Below are positions 1 through 6,161 of a stretch of DNA of 6,287 nt, one piece after another (the stretch's first letter is position 1; each line of letters begins with the position of its first letter). Under the pieces are notes generated by a model. The model worked only from the letters and a program-made list of their open reading frames with translations. It was not told the DNA's origin and did no database searches. The stretch is from positions 1-6,287 of the forward strand of contig CAOMHR010000098.1 of NCBI GenBank assembly GCA_948482865.1, given 5' to 3'. The position numbers were made by a program, and so were the translations under genes. This stretch comes from Christensenellaceae bacterium (GTDB lineage Bacteria > Bacillota > Clostridia > Christensenellales > Borkfalkiaceae).

Positions 1-122
1 GTGCGCGGGGCAGGGATTATTTAAAGCGTGAAAGTAGATTGCAAATTTCGGTTAAGTTTGGCAGTTATGAATAATCTCCAAAAGTACTTTGCATTTTTTT
101 TGTTTGTGTGGTATTATTTACA
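1..122. repeat. Direct repeat copy A (promoter-region repeat)
   Basis: This segment resembles the segment at 629-751 in front of trpS. Three blocks align in the same order. Bases 1-11 are identical to 629-639, the right arm of the hairpin behind the lipoprotein gene. Bases 41-61 match 668-688 at 18 of 21 positions. Bases 87-122 match 717-751 with one T deletion and one G-to-A change. The sequence between the blocks is more diverged but of similar length. Because the window starts exactly at the hairpin's right arm, the left arm of an identical hairpin may lie just outside. I infer an old duplication of a terminator-plus-promoter module. Confidence 0.7.
89..117 (+). promoter_or_regulatory. Sigma-A-type promoter of the lipoprotein gene
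   Basis: A -35-like TTGCAT (89-94) and a -10 TATTAT (112-117) are separated by 17 bases. A TG at 109-110 forms an extended -10. The spacer begins with a run of T. The predicted start site near 124 would give a 5' leader of about 16 bases that holds the GGAG ribosome binding site (130-133). Nearly the same promoter precedes trpS. Confidence 0.7.
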
Positions 123-139
123 TAGTTGCGGAGATATAC

Positions 140-592
140 ATGAAGAACGGAATTTTAGCATTTTTACCGCTATTGTTAGCGGGCTTATCATCTTGCTTTC
201 AATGCGGACCGGGCAGCGCACAACCGATTTATCATTTTGGGATAGAATATGATTTTACTCAATGCCTGATTAGAGCGGAGCATGAAGAAAGTGAGATGCG
301 TTTTGAGTTTTATTATACACATATAGACAGAACTTATGATTGTTCCTTCTATTTTGTATTTACAGGCGAATTTTTGGAACACTTATATAACGATACCGAA
401 TTCAGCTATACTGATGAAAACGGAAACGAAATAGTTTTTGACGAAAACGGACACTACTATTTCAACGGAGATAAAGTTATTTACATTTCTTACGAAAACG
501 CCAACGAAGAAATTAAATCATCAATAGCAAATGAACAATTTAGCATAAGTATAGGTTGCGGCACGTTTGTTCCATCCGACGTTACCGAGTGA
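140..592 (+). CDS. Small secreted lipoprotein, unknown function
   Basis: The predicted product has 150 residues. I chose the ATG at 140 because GGAG (130-133) sits 6 bases upstream and because the longer in-frame start at 89 lies inside the promoter. The N-terminus is a short signal peptide with a hydrophobic core (residues 5-16) and a lipobox L16-S17-S18-C19, so the mature protein should be lipidated at Cys19 and anchored to the outer face of the membrane. The n-region has only one lysine, which is weak. The mature part is acidic and aromatic-rich, with alternating polar/hydrophobic stretches that suggest beta strands. It has four further cysteines (22, 42, 68, 140). I do not recognise the family. 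The gene is more AT-rich than the others here, stands alone between its own promoter and a hairpin, and is flanked by diverged direct repeats, which suggests later arrival. Confidence 0.75.
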   Translation: MKNGILAFLPLLLAGLSSCFQCGPGSAQPIYHFGIEYDFTQCLIRAEHEESEMRFEFYYTHIDRTYDCSFYFVFTGEFLEHLYNDTEFSYTDENGNEIVFDENGHYYFNGDKVIYISYENANEEIKSSIANEQFSISIGCGTFVPSDVTE

Positions 593-613
593 TTATGTCA
601 ATTAAATAATACT

Positions 614-639
614 GCCCCGCGCACATAAGTGCGCGGGGC
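614..639. terminator. GC-rich perfect inverted repeat, probable terminator
   Basis: An 11-base arm (614-624, GCCCCGCGCAC) is followed by a 4-base loop (ATAA) and a perfectly complementary arm (629-639). It lies 21 bases after the lipoprotein stop codon. The hairpin is very stable, but no clean T run follows on either strand, so it is not a textbook intrinsic terminator. It may instead protect the mRNA 3' end. The right arm is also the first block of the direct repeat at 629-751. Confidence 0.6.
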
Positions 640-751
640 GGATTGGTTTAACGGGTGATAGCGGGGTGTAAATTTAGGCTAAGTTTGGTGATTATAATTT
701 ATCGGGCAAAAAAACACTTTGCATTTTTTTGTTTATGTGGTATTATTTACA
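629..751. repeat. Direct repeat copy B (upstream of trpS)
   Basis: This is the partner of the segment at 1-122, with matching blocks at 629-639, 668-688 and 717-751. It contains the trpS promoter. I see no T-box leader here: there is no conserved antiterminator-type TGGNACCGCG sequence, and the space between the -10 and the trpS start is too short to hold one. Confidence 0.7.
718..746 (+). promoter_or_regulatory. Promoter of the trpS operon
   Basis: The -35-like element can be read as TTTGCA (718-723) with a 17-base spacer, or as TTGCAT (719-724) with a 16-base spacer. The -10 is TATTAT (741-746), with an extended -10 TG at 738-739. The predicted start near 753 coincides with the GGAG (753-756), so the leader would be only about 16 bases and begin at the Shine-Dalgarno sequence. 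That leaves no room for attenuation control of trpS. Confidence 0.7.
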
Positions 752-768
752 CGGAGTAAATTTAAAAT

Positions 769-1770
769 ATGGAAGAAAGCAAAAAGACACTGTATTCTGC
801 GGTCCAGCCGACAAACTGTCTTACTATCGGCAACTATATAGGCGCAATTAAAAACTGGGTTAATCTTCAGAATGACTACAACTGTTTTTACGCAATCGCA
901 AATATGCACGCGATAACCGTCAGGCAAAACCCTGCGGATTTAAGGCGCAATACGCTTGCGTTGCTTGCGCTGTATATTGCGTGCGGAGTAGACCCCGAAA
1001 AATGCACGCTGTATCTGCAGTCGCACGTGCCGGCGCACGCCGAACTTTGCTGGGTGCTTAATTCTTATACCTATGTCGGAGAAATGGAAAGAATGACCCA
1101 ATTTAAGGATAAGAGCGCGAAACACGCCGATAATATAAATATGGGTCTTATGGACTATCCCGTGCTTATGGCGGCGGATATCCTGTTGTACCGGGCGGAC
1201 GTTGTTCCCGTCGGGCTTGACCAAAGACAGCATCTGGAAATTGCCCGCGATATAGCACAGCGTTTCAATAACGCGTATTCACCCACGTTCACCGTACCCG
1301 AAGGCGTGTATATGAAAGTGGGCGCAAAGATAAACGATTTGCTCGACCCGACCAAGAAGATGTCAAAGTCCGCGGAAAATGCTAACGGCTCGGTCTTTTT
1401 GTCTGACGACAGGGACGCCGTTATGCGCAAGTTCAAACGCGCGGTTACCGACAGCGACGCACAGATAAAATACGACCCCGAAAACAAGCCCGGCGTAAGC
1501 AACCTTTTAACTATTTATTCGGTGTTTGCAGGCAAGACTGTTGAACAAGCCGAAAAGGAATTTGCGGGTGTAGGCTACGGCGAATTTAAACTTGCCGTGG
1601 GCGAAGCGGTTGCGGACAGGCTTGCGCCGTTGCAGGCGGAACAGGCAAGACTGCTTGCGGACAAGGCATACCTTGACGGGGTTCTGAAAAAGGGCGCCGA
1701 AAGCGCGGCTCGCACCGCGAACAGGACTCTTGCGAAAGTTTACAAAAAAATAGGATTTTATCAAATTTAA
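769..1770 (+). CDS. trpS: Tryptophanyl-tRNA synthetase
   Basis: This class Ic aminoacyl-tRNA synthetase is cytosolic and charges tRNA-Trp with tryptophan using ATP. Its 333 residues match the usual bacterial length of about 330. The HIGH-type signature is T19-I20-G21-N22, and KMSKS is at residues 197-201. The MAAD segment supplies Asp137, equivalent to the family aspartate that contacts the indole nitrogen. Several blocks are typical of TrpRS: HAITVRQ (47-53), RMTQFKDKS (108-116), AVTDSD and KPGVSNLL. Two signature positions differ from better-known bacterial enzymes: the usual SGxQPxG reads SAVQPTN (10-16), and GEDQ reads GLDQ (149-152). The ATG has GGAG 12 bases upstream, which is a long spacer, but no better start is visible. 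It is the first gene of a + strand operon, with only 36 bases and no terminator before the next gene. Confidence 0.97.
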   Translation: MEESKKTLYSAVQPTNCLTIGNYIGAIKNWVNLQNDYNCFYAIANMHAITVRQNPADLRRNTLALLALYIACGVDPEKCTLYLQSHVPAHAELCWVLNSYTYVGEMERMTQFKDKSAKHADNINMGLMDYPVLMAADILLYRADVVPVGLDQRQHLEIARDIAQRFNNAYSPTFTVPEGVYMKVGAKINDLLDPTKKMSKSAENANGSVFLSDDRDAVMRKFKRAVTDSDAQIKYDPENKPGVSNLLTIYSVFAGKTVEQAEKEFAGVGYGEFKLAVGEAVADRLAPLQAEQARLLADKAYLDGVLKKGAESAARTANRTLAKVYKKIGFYQI

Positions 1771-1806
1771 AATAAGCGGCAAAAATTTGCGCGAACGGGA
1801 GATTTA

Positions 1807-2688
1807 ATGTTCGGATATATCAATCCCGACAGACCGTATCTTTTTATCAAGGACGAAACTTTATACAAGGCGCTGTACTGCGGACTGTGCAAAAGCATAG
1901 GCGCGGGCTGCGGACAGCGGGCGCGTTCGGCTTTGACTTACGATATGGCATTTATGTCGGCGCTGATTCATAATATTAAACACGAGGACGTCACCGTAAA
2001 AAAATCCCGTTGCGTTCTGCATATTTTCAGGCGCAGACCGATTGCCGCCGCGGACGACACTACGGTAATGCTCGGCTGTATAAACACGGCGCTCGCTTAC
2101 TACAAACTTTGCGACGACAAGGCGGACGGCGACAAAAAGGGCGTTTTCAGGCACTGGTTTAAAAGGGGATTCAGGCGCGCGAAACGCCGCCATCCCGAAG
2201 CGGTTGAAATAATAAAACGCCAACTTGAAAAGCAGTCTTTACTCGAAAGGGCGGGGTGCGCGGTAATAGACGAAGCGTGCGAACCCACCGCACAGATGAT
2301 GAAAGAACTTTCATTTTACGCGCTGGGCGAACGCGCCACGCAGGACACTGGTTGGATGTTTTACGATTTGGGCAAGTGGGTCTATCTTGCCGACGCGCTG
2401 GACGACTATGACAAGGACGTAAAAAAGGGCAGGTACAACGTACTTTACAACTGCTTTAAAAAAAGTTGCAAGGCGGAGGCGTTAAAGGAAAACGCGGAAG
2501 AAATTACCTACGTATTCGATTCGCTTTTTGCGGATATGCGGCAAAGGCTTGCAAATATTAATTTCAGGTACAACCACGACTTGACCGACAATATAATTCT
2601 GCGCGGCATACCGTTGAAGACGAGAAGTCTTTTAAACTGCGGATGCGGCAAAAAAGGGTGTAAAAAAAATGAACAAACAAAATCTTGA
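1807..2688 (+). CDS. DUF5685-family protein, isoprenoid-synthase-like motifs
   Basis: The product has 293 residues, no signal peptide and no clear membrane segment, and appears mostly helical. The N-terminus (MFGYINP, then YCGLCKSIG at 24-32 with a CxxC pair) and the block LGKWVYLADALDD (188-200) match my memory of the DUF5685 family, which has no established function. Two Asp-rich motifs stand out: D103-D104-x-x-D107, and D200-x-x-x-D204 followed by KKGRY (206-210). The second closely resembles the DxxxDxxxGR motif of squalene/phytoene synthases, including the upstream LGxxxxLxxxLxD pattern. Cysteines are abundant (25, 28, 35, 69, 91, 102, 151, 158, 216, 221), and a CGCGKKGC cluster lies at 278-285. 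GGGAG at 1797-1801 supports the start. The 3' end overlaps the next gene by 20 bases, implying coupled translation. The family call is fairly sure; an enzymatic role is inference. Confidence 0.8.
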   Translation: MFGYINPDRPYLFIKDETLYKALYCGLCKSIGAGCGQRARSALTYDMAFMSALIHNIKHEDVTVKKSRCVLHIFRRRPIAAADDTTVMLGCINTALAYYKLCDDKADGDKKGVFRHWFKRGFRRAKRRHPEAVEIIKRQLEKQSLLERAGCAVIDEACEPTAQMMKELSFYALGERATQDTGWMFYDLGKWVYLADALDDYDKDVKKGRYNVLYNCFKKSCKAEALKENAEEITYVFDSLFADMRQRLANINFRYNHDLTDNIILRGIPLKTRSLLNCGCGKKGCKKNEQTKS

Positions 2689-3292
2689 AATTCTGGGGCT
2701 TTCGGAAAGCGCTACAAGGGAAGAGATAAAGGCTTCTTACGAATCTTTGCGCGCAAAGTATCTCGAAGAAAGATTTATGGACGGCGACGCGGGCAACAAC
2801 GCCGCGAAAATGCTGACCAAAATAGAAGTTGCCTACAACGAACTTATAAACGAGCTTAGCGAGACCGCTTCCGAATTCGACGCGGACAGCGCGTATTTAA
2901 AAGTTGAAGAGACCATAAAAAACGGCAACATAGACCAGGCTCAGCGCGAGCTGGATGCTTTTAACGAGCGCGGCGCGCAGTGGCACTATTTGCAGAGCGT
3001 AATTTTTTACCGCAAAAACTGGATGAACGAAAGCAAGAAACAGCTTGAAATTGCCCTGCAGTTAGAACCCGATAACGAGAAATATAAAGAATCTTATAAA
3101 AAGTTAAACGACAAACTGAATTACGACGCAAGCCGCGGCGGCGCGAATACGGCTAACCAGTCGGTTTATCAGGGGCAGAATATCGAAGGAAGCCCCGACG
3201 ACCAGATGGGCGGAAATTTCTGCGCTTCGTGCATTCAGTGCTGTTACCTGAATATGTGCATAAACTGTCTTTGCAACGGCTGCTGCCGTTAA
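2669..3292 (+). CDS. Degenerate J-domain/TPR protein with Cys-rich tail
   Basis: The product has 207 residues and three parts. Residues 4-62 form a J-like domain (NLEILGLSESATREEIKASY, ending in AYNELI). The HPD tripeptide needed to stimulate Hsp70 is replaced by L32-E33-E34, so classical DnaK stimulation is unlikely. Residues 75-138 look like two TPR-type helical hairpins, the second (103-136) being a good match that ends in LEPDN. After a Gly/Asn/Gln-rich linker (about 151-182), the C-terminus has nine cysteines between 185 and 206, including CC pairs and CxxC spacings. This suggests metal or Fe-S binding, or membrane-proximal acylation. The start lies inside the DUF5685 gene, with GGGTG (2656-2660) 8 bases upstream. 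I know such J-like genes as frequent neighbours of DUF5685, which suggests a shared complex. Confidence 0.85.
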   Translation: MNKQNLEILGLSESATREEIKASYESLRAKYLEERFMDGDAGNNAAKMLTKIEVAYNELINELSETASEFDADSAYLKVEETIKNGNIDQAQRELDAFNERGAQWHYLQSVIFYRKNWMNESKKQLEIALQLEPDNEKYKESYKKLNDKLNYDASRGGANTANQSVYQGQNIEGSPDDQMGGNFCASCIQCCYLNMCINCLCNGCCR

Positions 3293-3298
3293 AGCGAA

Positions 3299-3853
3299 AT
3301 GGGCAGGCGCAACAATTCACGCACTTTTGAAATAGCGCTTTCCGCCATATCCTGCGCGGTTGCCGCGGGCGCGCTGGCTTTGGGGCTTTTAAGCGGCTGG
3401 CTTGTGGGTACGGGATACCTTATAGCGGTCGTCGCCCTTATGCTGCCCCTTTCAAAGCAGTTTTTGTGGGGCGGATTTTTGGCGTATATGGCAACGGTCA
3501 TTTTAGCCGTGGTTTTAGGCGCGGCGGTAAAGTTCTGGGATCTGGTGCCGTTTGCAATGTTTTTCGGGCTTCATCCGTTGATGAATTTTTTGCAGGTGCG
3601 TTTTAAGATAAACAGGTGGCTTGCGTTTGCGATAAAAGCGGTATGGTTTGACTGCACGCTGATTGCGGGATATTTTTTAATATACGAACTGGGCGGTATA
3701 GCCTTGCCAGAGCAGGTGCAGGCGGTTATCGAAGGCTGGCGGCTGTATGTAATAATTTTTACAGCCGGCACGGCGGTGTTTCTGCTTTACGACTATCTCA
3801 TATTTAAAGCGCAAATAGGTGTGAACAGGCTTGTTTACAGGATAAGGAAATGA
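3299..3853 (+). CDS. Polytopic membrane protein, unknown function
   Basis: The product has 184 residues and five or six predicted membrane helices (about 12-34, 36-52, 56-77, 80-97, 108-130 and 148-167). The N-terminus is basic and the C-terminal tail ends RIRK, so both ends are probably cytosolic if there are six helices. The block FFGLHPLMNFLQVRF (88-102) followed by a helix containing KAVWFD resembles a group of small Clostridial membrane proteins of unknown role that look vaguely like ECF-transporter S components; that likeness is only a guess. It starts 6 bases after the J-like gene and has no convincing Shine-Dalgarno sequence, so it probably relies on translational coupling. It overlaps the next gene by four bases. 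It could anchor the two cysteine-rich upstream proteins at the membrane, but nothing in the sequence proves this. Confidence 0.8.
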   Translation: MGRRNNSRTFEIALSAISCAVAAGALALGLLSGWLVGTGYLIAVVALMLPLSKQFLWGGFLAYMATVILAVVLGAAVKFWDLVPFAMFFGLHPLMNFLQVRFKINRWLAFAIKAVWFDCTLIAGYFLIYELGGIALPEQVQAVIEGWRLYVIIFTAGTAVFLLYDYLIFKAQIGVNRLVYRIRK

Positions 3854-5196
3854 TAAAAAACGAAGATTATAAAGGCGTCGTACAGGCACTCGGCACGGAC
3901 GGCGAAGGAATAATTTACTGTGAAGGCGCGGCGGTGTTCGTGCCTTTTTGTCTTGTCGGGGAAGAGATAAAGTTCAGGGTTTTAAAGGTTAAGGGGAAAA
4001 TTGCGTACGGCAAACTTTTGGAAGTGGTGAAGCCTTCGCCCGAAAGGGTAGAACCGCGCTGCCCCGTATTCGGCAAGTGCGGCGGGTGCGATTTGCAGCA
4101 CGCAAGTTACGCCGCCCAGCTTGATTTTAAACGCGAGTCGGTTAAAAACAGCCTTTACAAAATAGGCGGGATAACCGTGGAAGTAAGCCCCGCCGTGGGG
4201 TGCGCGGAAGAGTACGGGTACAGGAACAAAATTTCCCTACCCATAGGCGAAGACGGCGCGGGACTGTACGCGCGGCACAGCCACAGAATAGTTCCCGCAG
4301 AAGACTGCCCTATACAAAAGGACTGGGCGAAAAAAGTCATTGCCGCGCTGAACGGATACATAAAAGTCTGCAATGACAAAAAGTATTTAAGGCACCTTGT
4401 AGTACGCGGCATAGACGGAAAATTTATTTTTGCGCTTGTCGCAAAAAAGCAGGTGGACGCGCAACCGCTTATAGAAATCCTTGCAAAGGACTTTAAGGAA
4501 TTTACTTTTCTTATCAATATAAACGATAGCGAAACGAACGCTATTTTCGGCAAAGAGTGGCGCACCCTGCGCGGGAACGGATATTTTAAAGCGGAAGAAT
4601 ACGGCATTATCTATACCGCCGGCGCAAACACGTTTTTGCAGGTCAACGACGACGTGCGCGCCAAACTTTACAACAGGGTTTTGCGCGAAGCTGGCGCAAG
4701 CTCGGTTGCGATAGATTTATACAGCGGCGGCGGAATGCTTACCGCAATGCTTGCAAAAAAGTGTAAAAAGGCTTACGGCATAGAGATAGTGGAACAGGCT
4801 TCGCGCTGCGCGGACGAGCTGAAAAACGAAAACGGTTTGCAGGGCAAAATGTTCAATATCTGCGGCAAAGCGGAAGACGAGATTGAAAAAGTGATTTCGG
4901 CAACCGCGGGCGAAAACCGCGTTATCGTGTGCGACCCGCCGCGCAAGGGTATGGAGCGCAGCGTTGTGTACGCGATAAAAAACTCGGGCGTGGGAAAAGT
5001 GGTTTTAATTTCTTGCAGCCCCGCCACGCTTGCGCGGGATTTGGGGCTTTTGACGGGCACGCTTGAAGAAAGGGACGGCGAACTGGTAAAAAGCGGCGGC
5101 GACCGCGGCGTTTACAGGATTGAAAGCATAACCCCGTACGATATGTTCCCCCAGACAAAACACGTTGAAACGTTGGTTGTGTTGAATAAAATTTAA
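3850..5196 (+). CDS. rlmD: 23S rRNA (uracil-5-)-methyltransferase, RlmD/TrmA family
   Basis: This is an SAM-dependent enzyme that methylates C5 of a uridine in 23S rRNA. Its 448 residues match the family's usual length. Residues 1-60 form a TRAM-type RNA-binding domain. The iron-sulfur cluster ligands are Cys71, Cys77, Cys80 (CPVFGKCGGC) and Cys153 (EDCPI). The FLQVN block is at 262-266, the SAM-binding motif DLYSGGGML at 289-297 (most relatives have Cys-Gly at YSGG), and DPPRKG at 362-367. The catalytic nucleophile is Cys389 in SCSPATLARDL, and Glu440 in HVETLVV is the general base. All key residues are present. The start codon overlaps the previous stop as ATGA, and AAGGAA lies directly upstream. 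The exact target (U1939, U747 or both, as for RlmCD) cannot be told from sequence alone. Confidence 0.95.
   Translation: MIKNEDYKGVVQALGTDGEGIIYCEGAAVFVPFCLVGEEIKFRVLKVKGKIAYGKLLEVVKPSPERVEPRCPVFGKCGGCDLQHASYAAQLDFKRESVKNSLYKIGGITVEVSPAVGCAEEYGYRNKISLPIGEDGAGLYARHSHRIVPAEDCPIQKDWAKKVIAALNGYIKVCNDKKYLRHLVVRGIDGKFIFALVAKKQVDAQPLIEILAKDFKEFTFLININDSETNAIFGKEWRTLRGNGYFKAEEYGIIYTAGANTFLQVNDDVRAKLYNRVLREAGASSVAIDLYSGGGMLTAMLAKKCKKAYGIEIVEQASRCADELKNENGLQGKMFNICGKAEDEIEKVISATAGENRVIVCDPPRKGMERSVVYAIKNSGVGKVVLISCSPATLARDLGLLTGTLEERDGELVKSGGDRGVYRIESITPYDMFPQTKHVETLVVLNKI
5165..5192 (+). promoter_or_regulatory. Possible internal promoter before the small ORF
   Basis: TTGAAA (5165-5170) and TAAAAT (5187-5192) are 16 bases apart within the last codons of the methyltransferase gene. 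A start near 5199 would leave a leader of about 19 bases before the ATG at 5218. Matches like this can arise by chance in AT-rich gene ends, so this is tentative. Confidence 0.35.
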
Positions 5197-5217
5197 ACCG
5201 ACGGGCATAATTACTGT

Positions 5218-5364
5218 ATGGGAAAGCGCAGAACAAGAAGTATGATTGACGATATGATGGACGGGGTTGCGTGCGCGAACGAATGCACGGGACTTTACCA
5301 GAAAGTATCGTTGGATACTGACGAAATTGAAAGATTTCGCAAACAATACGTAGAGAAAGAGTAA
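5218..5364 (+). CDS. 48-residue small protein, unknown function
   Basis: The product has 48 residues: a basic start (MGKRRTR), then a mixed helix-like stretch with MIDDMMD (9-15), a central CxxxC pair (Cys19, Cys23) in ACANECTGLY (18-27), and an acidic/basic amphipathic tail ending EKE. The CANECTGL stretch resembles small Clostridial proteins I vaguely recall, but I cannot name a family. No good Shine-Dalgarno sequence is visible. The ORF is in the same frame as the methyltransferase, separated from it by its TAA stop and seven codons, and ends 6 bases before the terminator. Support comes from its position between stop and terminator, sensible amino-acid composition and the cysteine motif. 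Its shortness and weak initiation signal count against it. Confidence 0.5.
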   Translation: MGKRRTRSMIDDMMDGVACANECTGLYQKVSLDTDEIERFRKQYVEKE

Positions 5365-5370
5365 AAACCG

Positions 5371-5407
5371 AATGCGGCGCGATTTTTTTAAAAAATCGCG
5401 CCGCATT
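5371..5407. terminator. Bidirectional intrinsic terminator between convergent genes
   Basis: An 11-base GC-rich arm (5372-5382) pairs perfectly with 5396-5406. The stem extends inward through A/T pairs (5383-5386 with 5392-5395) and outward by one pair. On the + strand TTTATTT follows. On the minus strand the stem is followed by a T run from AAAAA at 5363-5367. It closes the trpS operon and can also stop the convergent minus-strand gene, although that gene ends about 120 bases away. I see nothing else in 5408-5528. Confidence 0.9.
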
Positions 5408-5528
5408 TATTTGCGGTTTTATAAATTTAGTTATATCGCAATTATTGTGCAAAGGCTAAGGCTTGTTTGATTTCGGACAGCTGTTCAGGCTAAAATACCG
5501 TAAAGAACCGCCGCAAAGCCCGAGAATT

Positions 5529-6155
5529 TTAAGCGGAGCGTTTGTTTTTGAGATAGTGCTTAAATGCTTTTTTATCGGGCGAGCCGTCTTTAATTATGTA
5601 AACGGTTTTACCCGCATTGCGGCGCGTCCCTTCGCGCTCGGCAAAACAAACTTCGGTATACTTTGCGCCGCGCTCCCACAGCCTGCAAAAAGTGCAGATA
5701 AGTCTGGTTTCGACCGCGGTCAGCGCGGAAATTTTGCGCGACAGCGAAAGTGTTACAAAACTTTCAAAATTGAATACAATTTTTTCTTTATAGCCGTTGA
5801 TCTGCAAGAATACCGCCGTATCTTCCACCGTTATATAAAAGGAAAGAGAATTTCTTTCGGGGTGGAAAAGCGCGGCGTTTTCTATACAGATTTCGCGGAC
5901 GTAATTTTTTATGCGTTTTTCAATTTCGCCGCCGTATCTGATATTGCAGAACGCCGCAACAGCCGCCCCGACAACTATCAGTATCGGCGCGGCGATAAGG
6001 CTTGCAAGTTCCAGCGCCTTAATGCCCTGAGTTTTTGCCACAGCGTAACAAATTACGAACGCGGCAACCACTGCGCCGCAAAACGCCGTTGCGGCAACGC
6101 CCGCCAGCTCGCCTTTTTTAAGTTTTTCTATTTCAGCCTTGTCCAAGTTAGCCAT
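5529..6155 (-). CDS. Two-helix membrane protein with cytosolic domain, unknown
   Basis: The product has 208 residues. A charged N-terminal helix (KAEIEKLKKGE, 6-16) is followed by two membrane helices at about 17-40 and 47-71. The positively charged flanks (KK before helix 1, RYGGEIEKRIK after helix 2) place both ends in the cytosol. The remaining 130 residues look alpha/beta, with a strand-rich part (102-135) and a basic tail. Cysteines occur at 26, 36, 70, 90, 154, 157 and 170. I do not recognise the family. The start is the first ATG after a strong promoter; its -10 lies only six bases upstream, so the mRNA should be leaderless and no Shine-Dalgarno is present. A long + strand reading frame covers the same region, but its Phe/Arg-rich content and the membrane-helix pattern here favour the minus strand. 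Confidence 0.85.
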   Translation of the reverse strand: MANLDKAEIEKLKKGELAGVAATAFCGAVVAAFVICYAVAKTQGIKALELASLIAAPILIVVGAAVAAFCNIRYGGEIEKRIKNYVREICIENAALFHPERNSLSFYITVEDTAVFLQINGYKEKIVFNFESFVTLSLSRKISALTAVETRLICTFCRLWERGAKYTEVCFAEREGTRRNAGKTVYIIKDGSPDKKAFKHYLKNKRSA

Positions 6156-6161
6156 ACGGTT

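Noticed and set aside
28..252. 74-codon frame with a GTG start across the lipoprotein promoter
   Set aside because: It begins upstream of the promoter, overlaps the lipoprotein signal peptide in another frame and has no ribosome binding site.
1..751. Transposon or integron cassette around the lipoprotein gene
   Set aside because: No transposase or integrase, no terminal inverted repeats and no short target-site duplication are visible. The repeats are direct, long and diverged, and contain promoters.
640..768. T-box riboswitch in front of trpS
   Set aside because: The leader between the promoter and ATG is only about 16 bases, and no T-box antiterminator sequence or terminator hairpin is present.
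2651..2688. Programmed frameshift at the A-run joining the DUF5685 and J-like genes
   Set aside because: The downstream gene is in the +1 frame, there is no matching slippery heptamer or pseudoknot, and the downstream gene has its own ATG and ribosome binding site. Coupled reinitiation explains the overlap.
5194..5364. Stop-codon readthrough from the methyltransferase into the small ORF
   Set aside because: The two are in frame with a single TAA between them, but the methyltransferase is complete at the family's usual C-terminal HVETLVVL motif and TAA is an efficient stop.
5408..5528. tRNA or small RNA in the gap between terminator and minus-strand gene
   Set aside because: I could not find a cloverleaf, CCA end or stable hairpin with a promoter; both strands are short of open frames and other signals.
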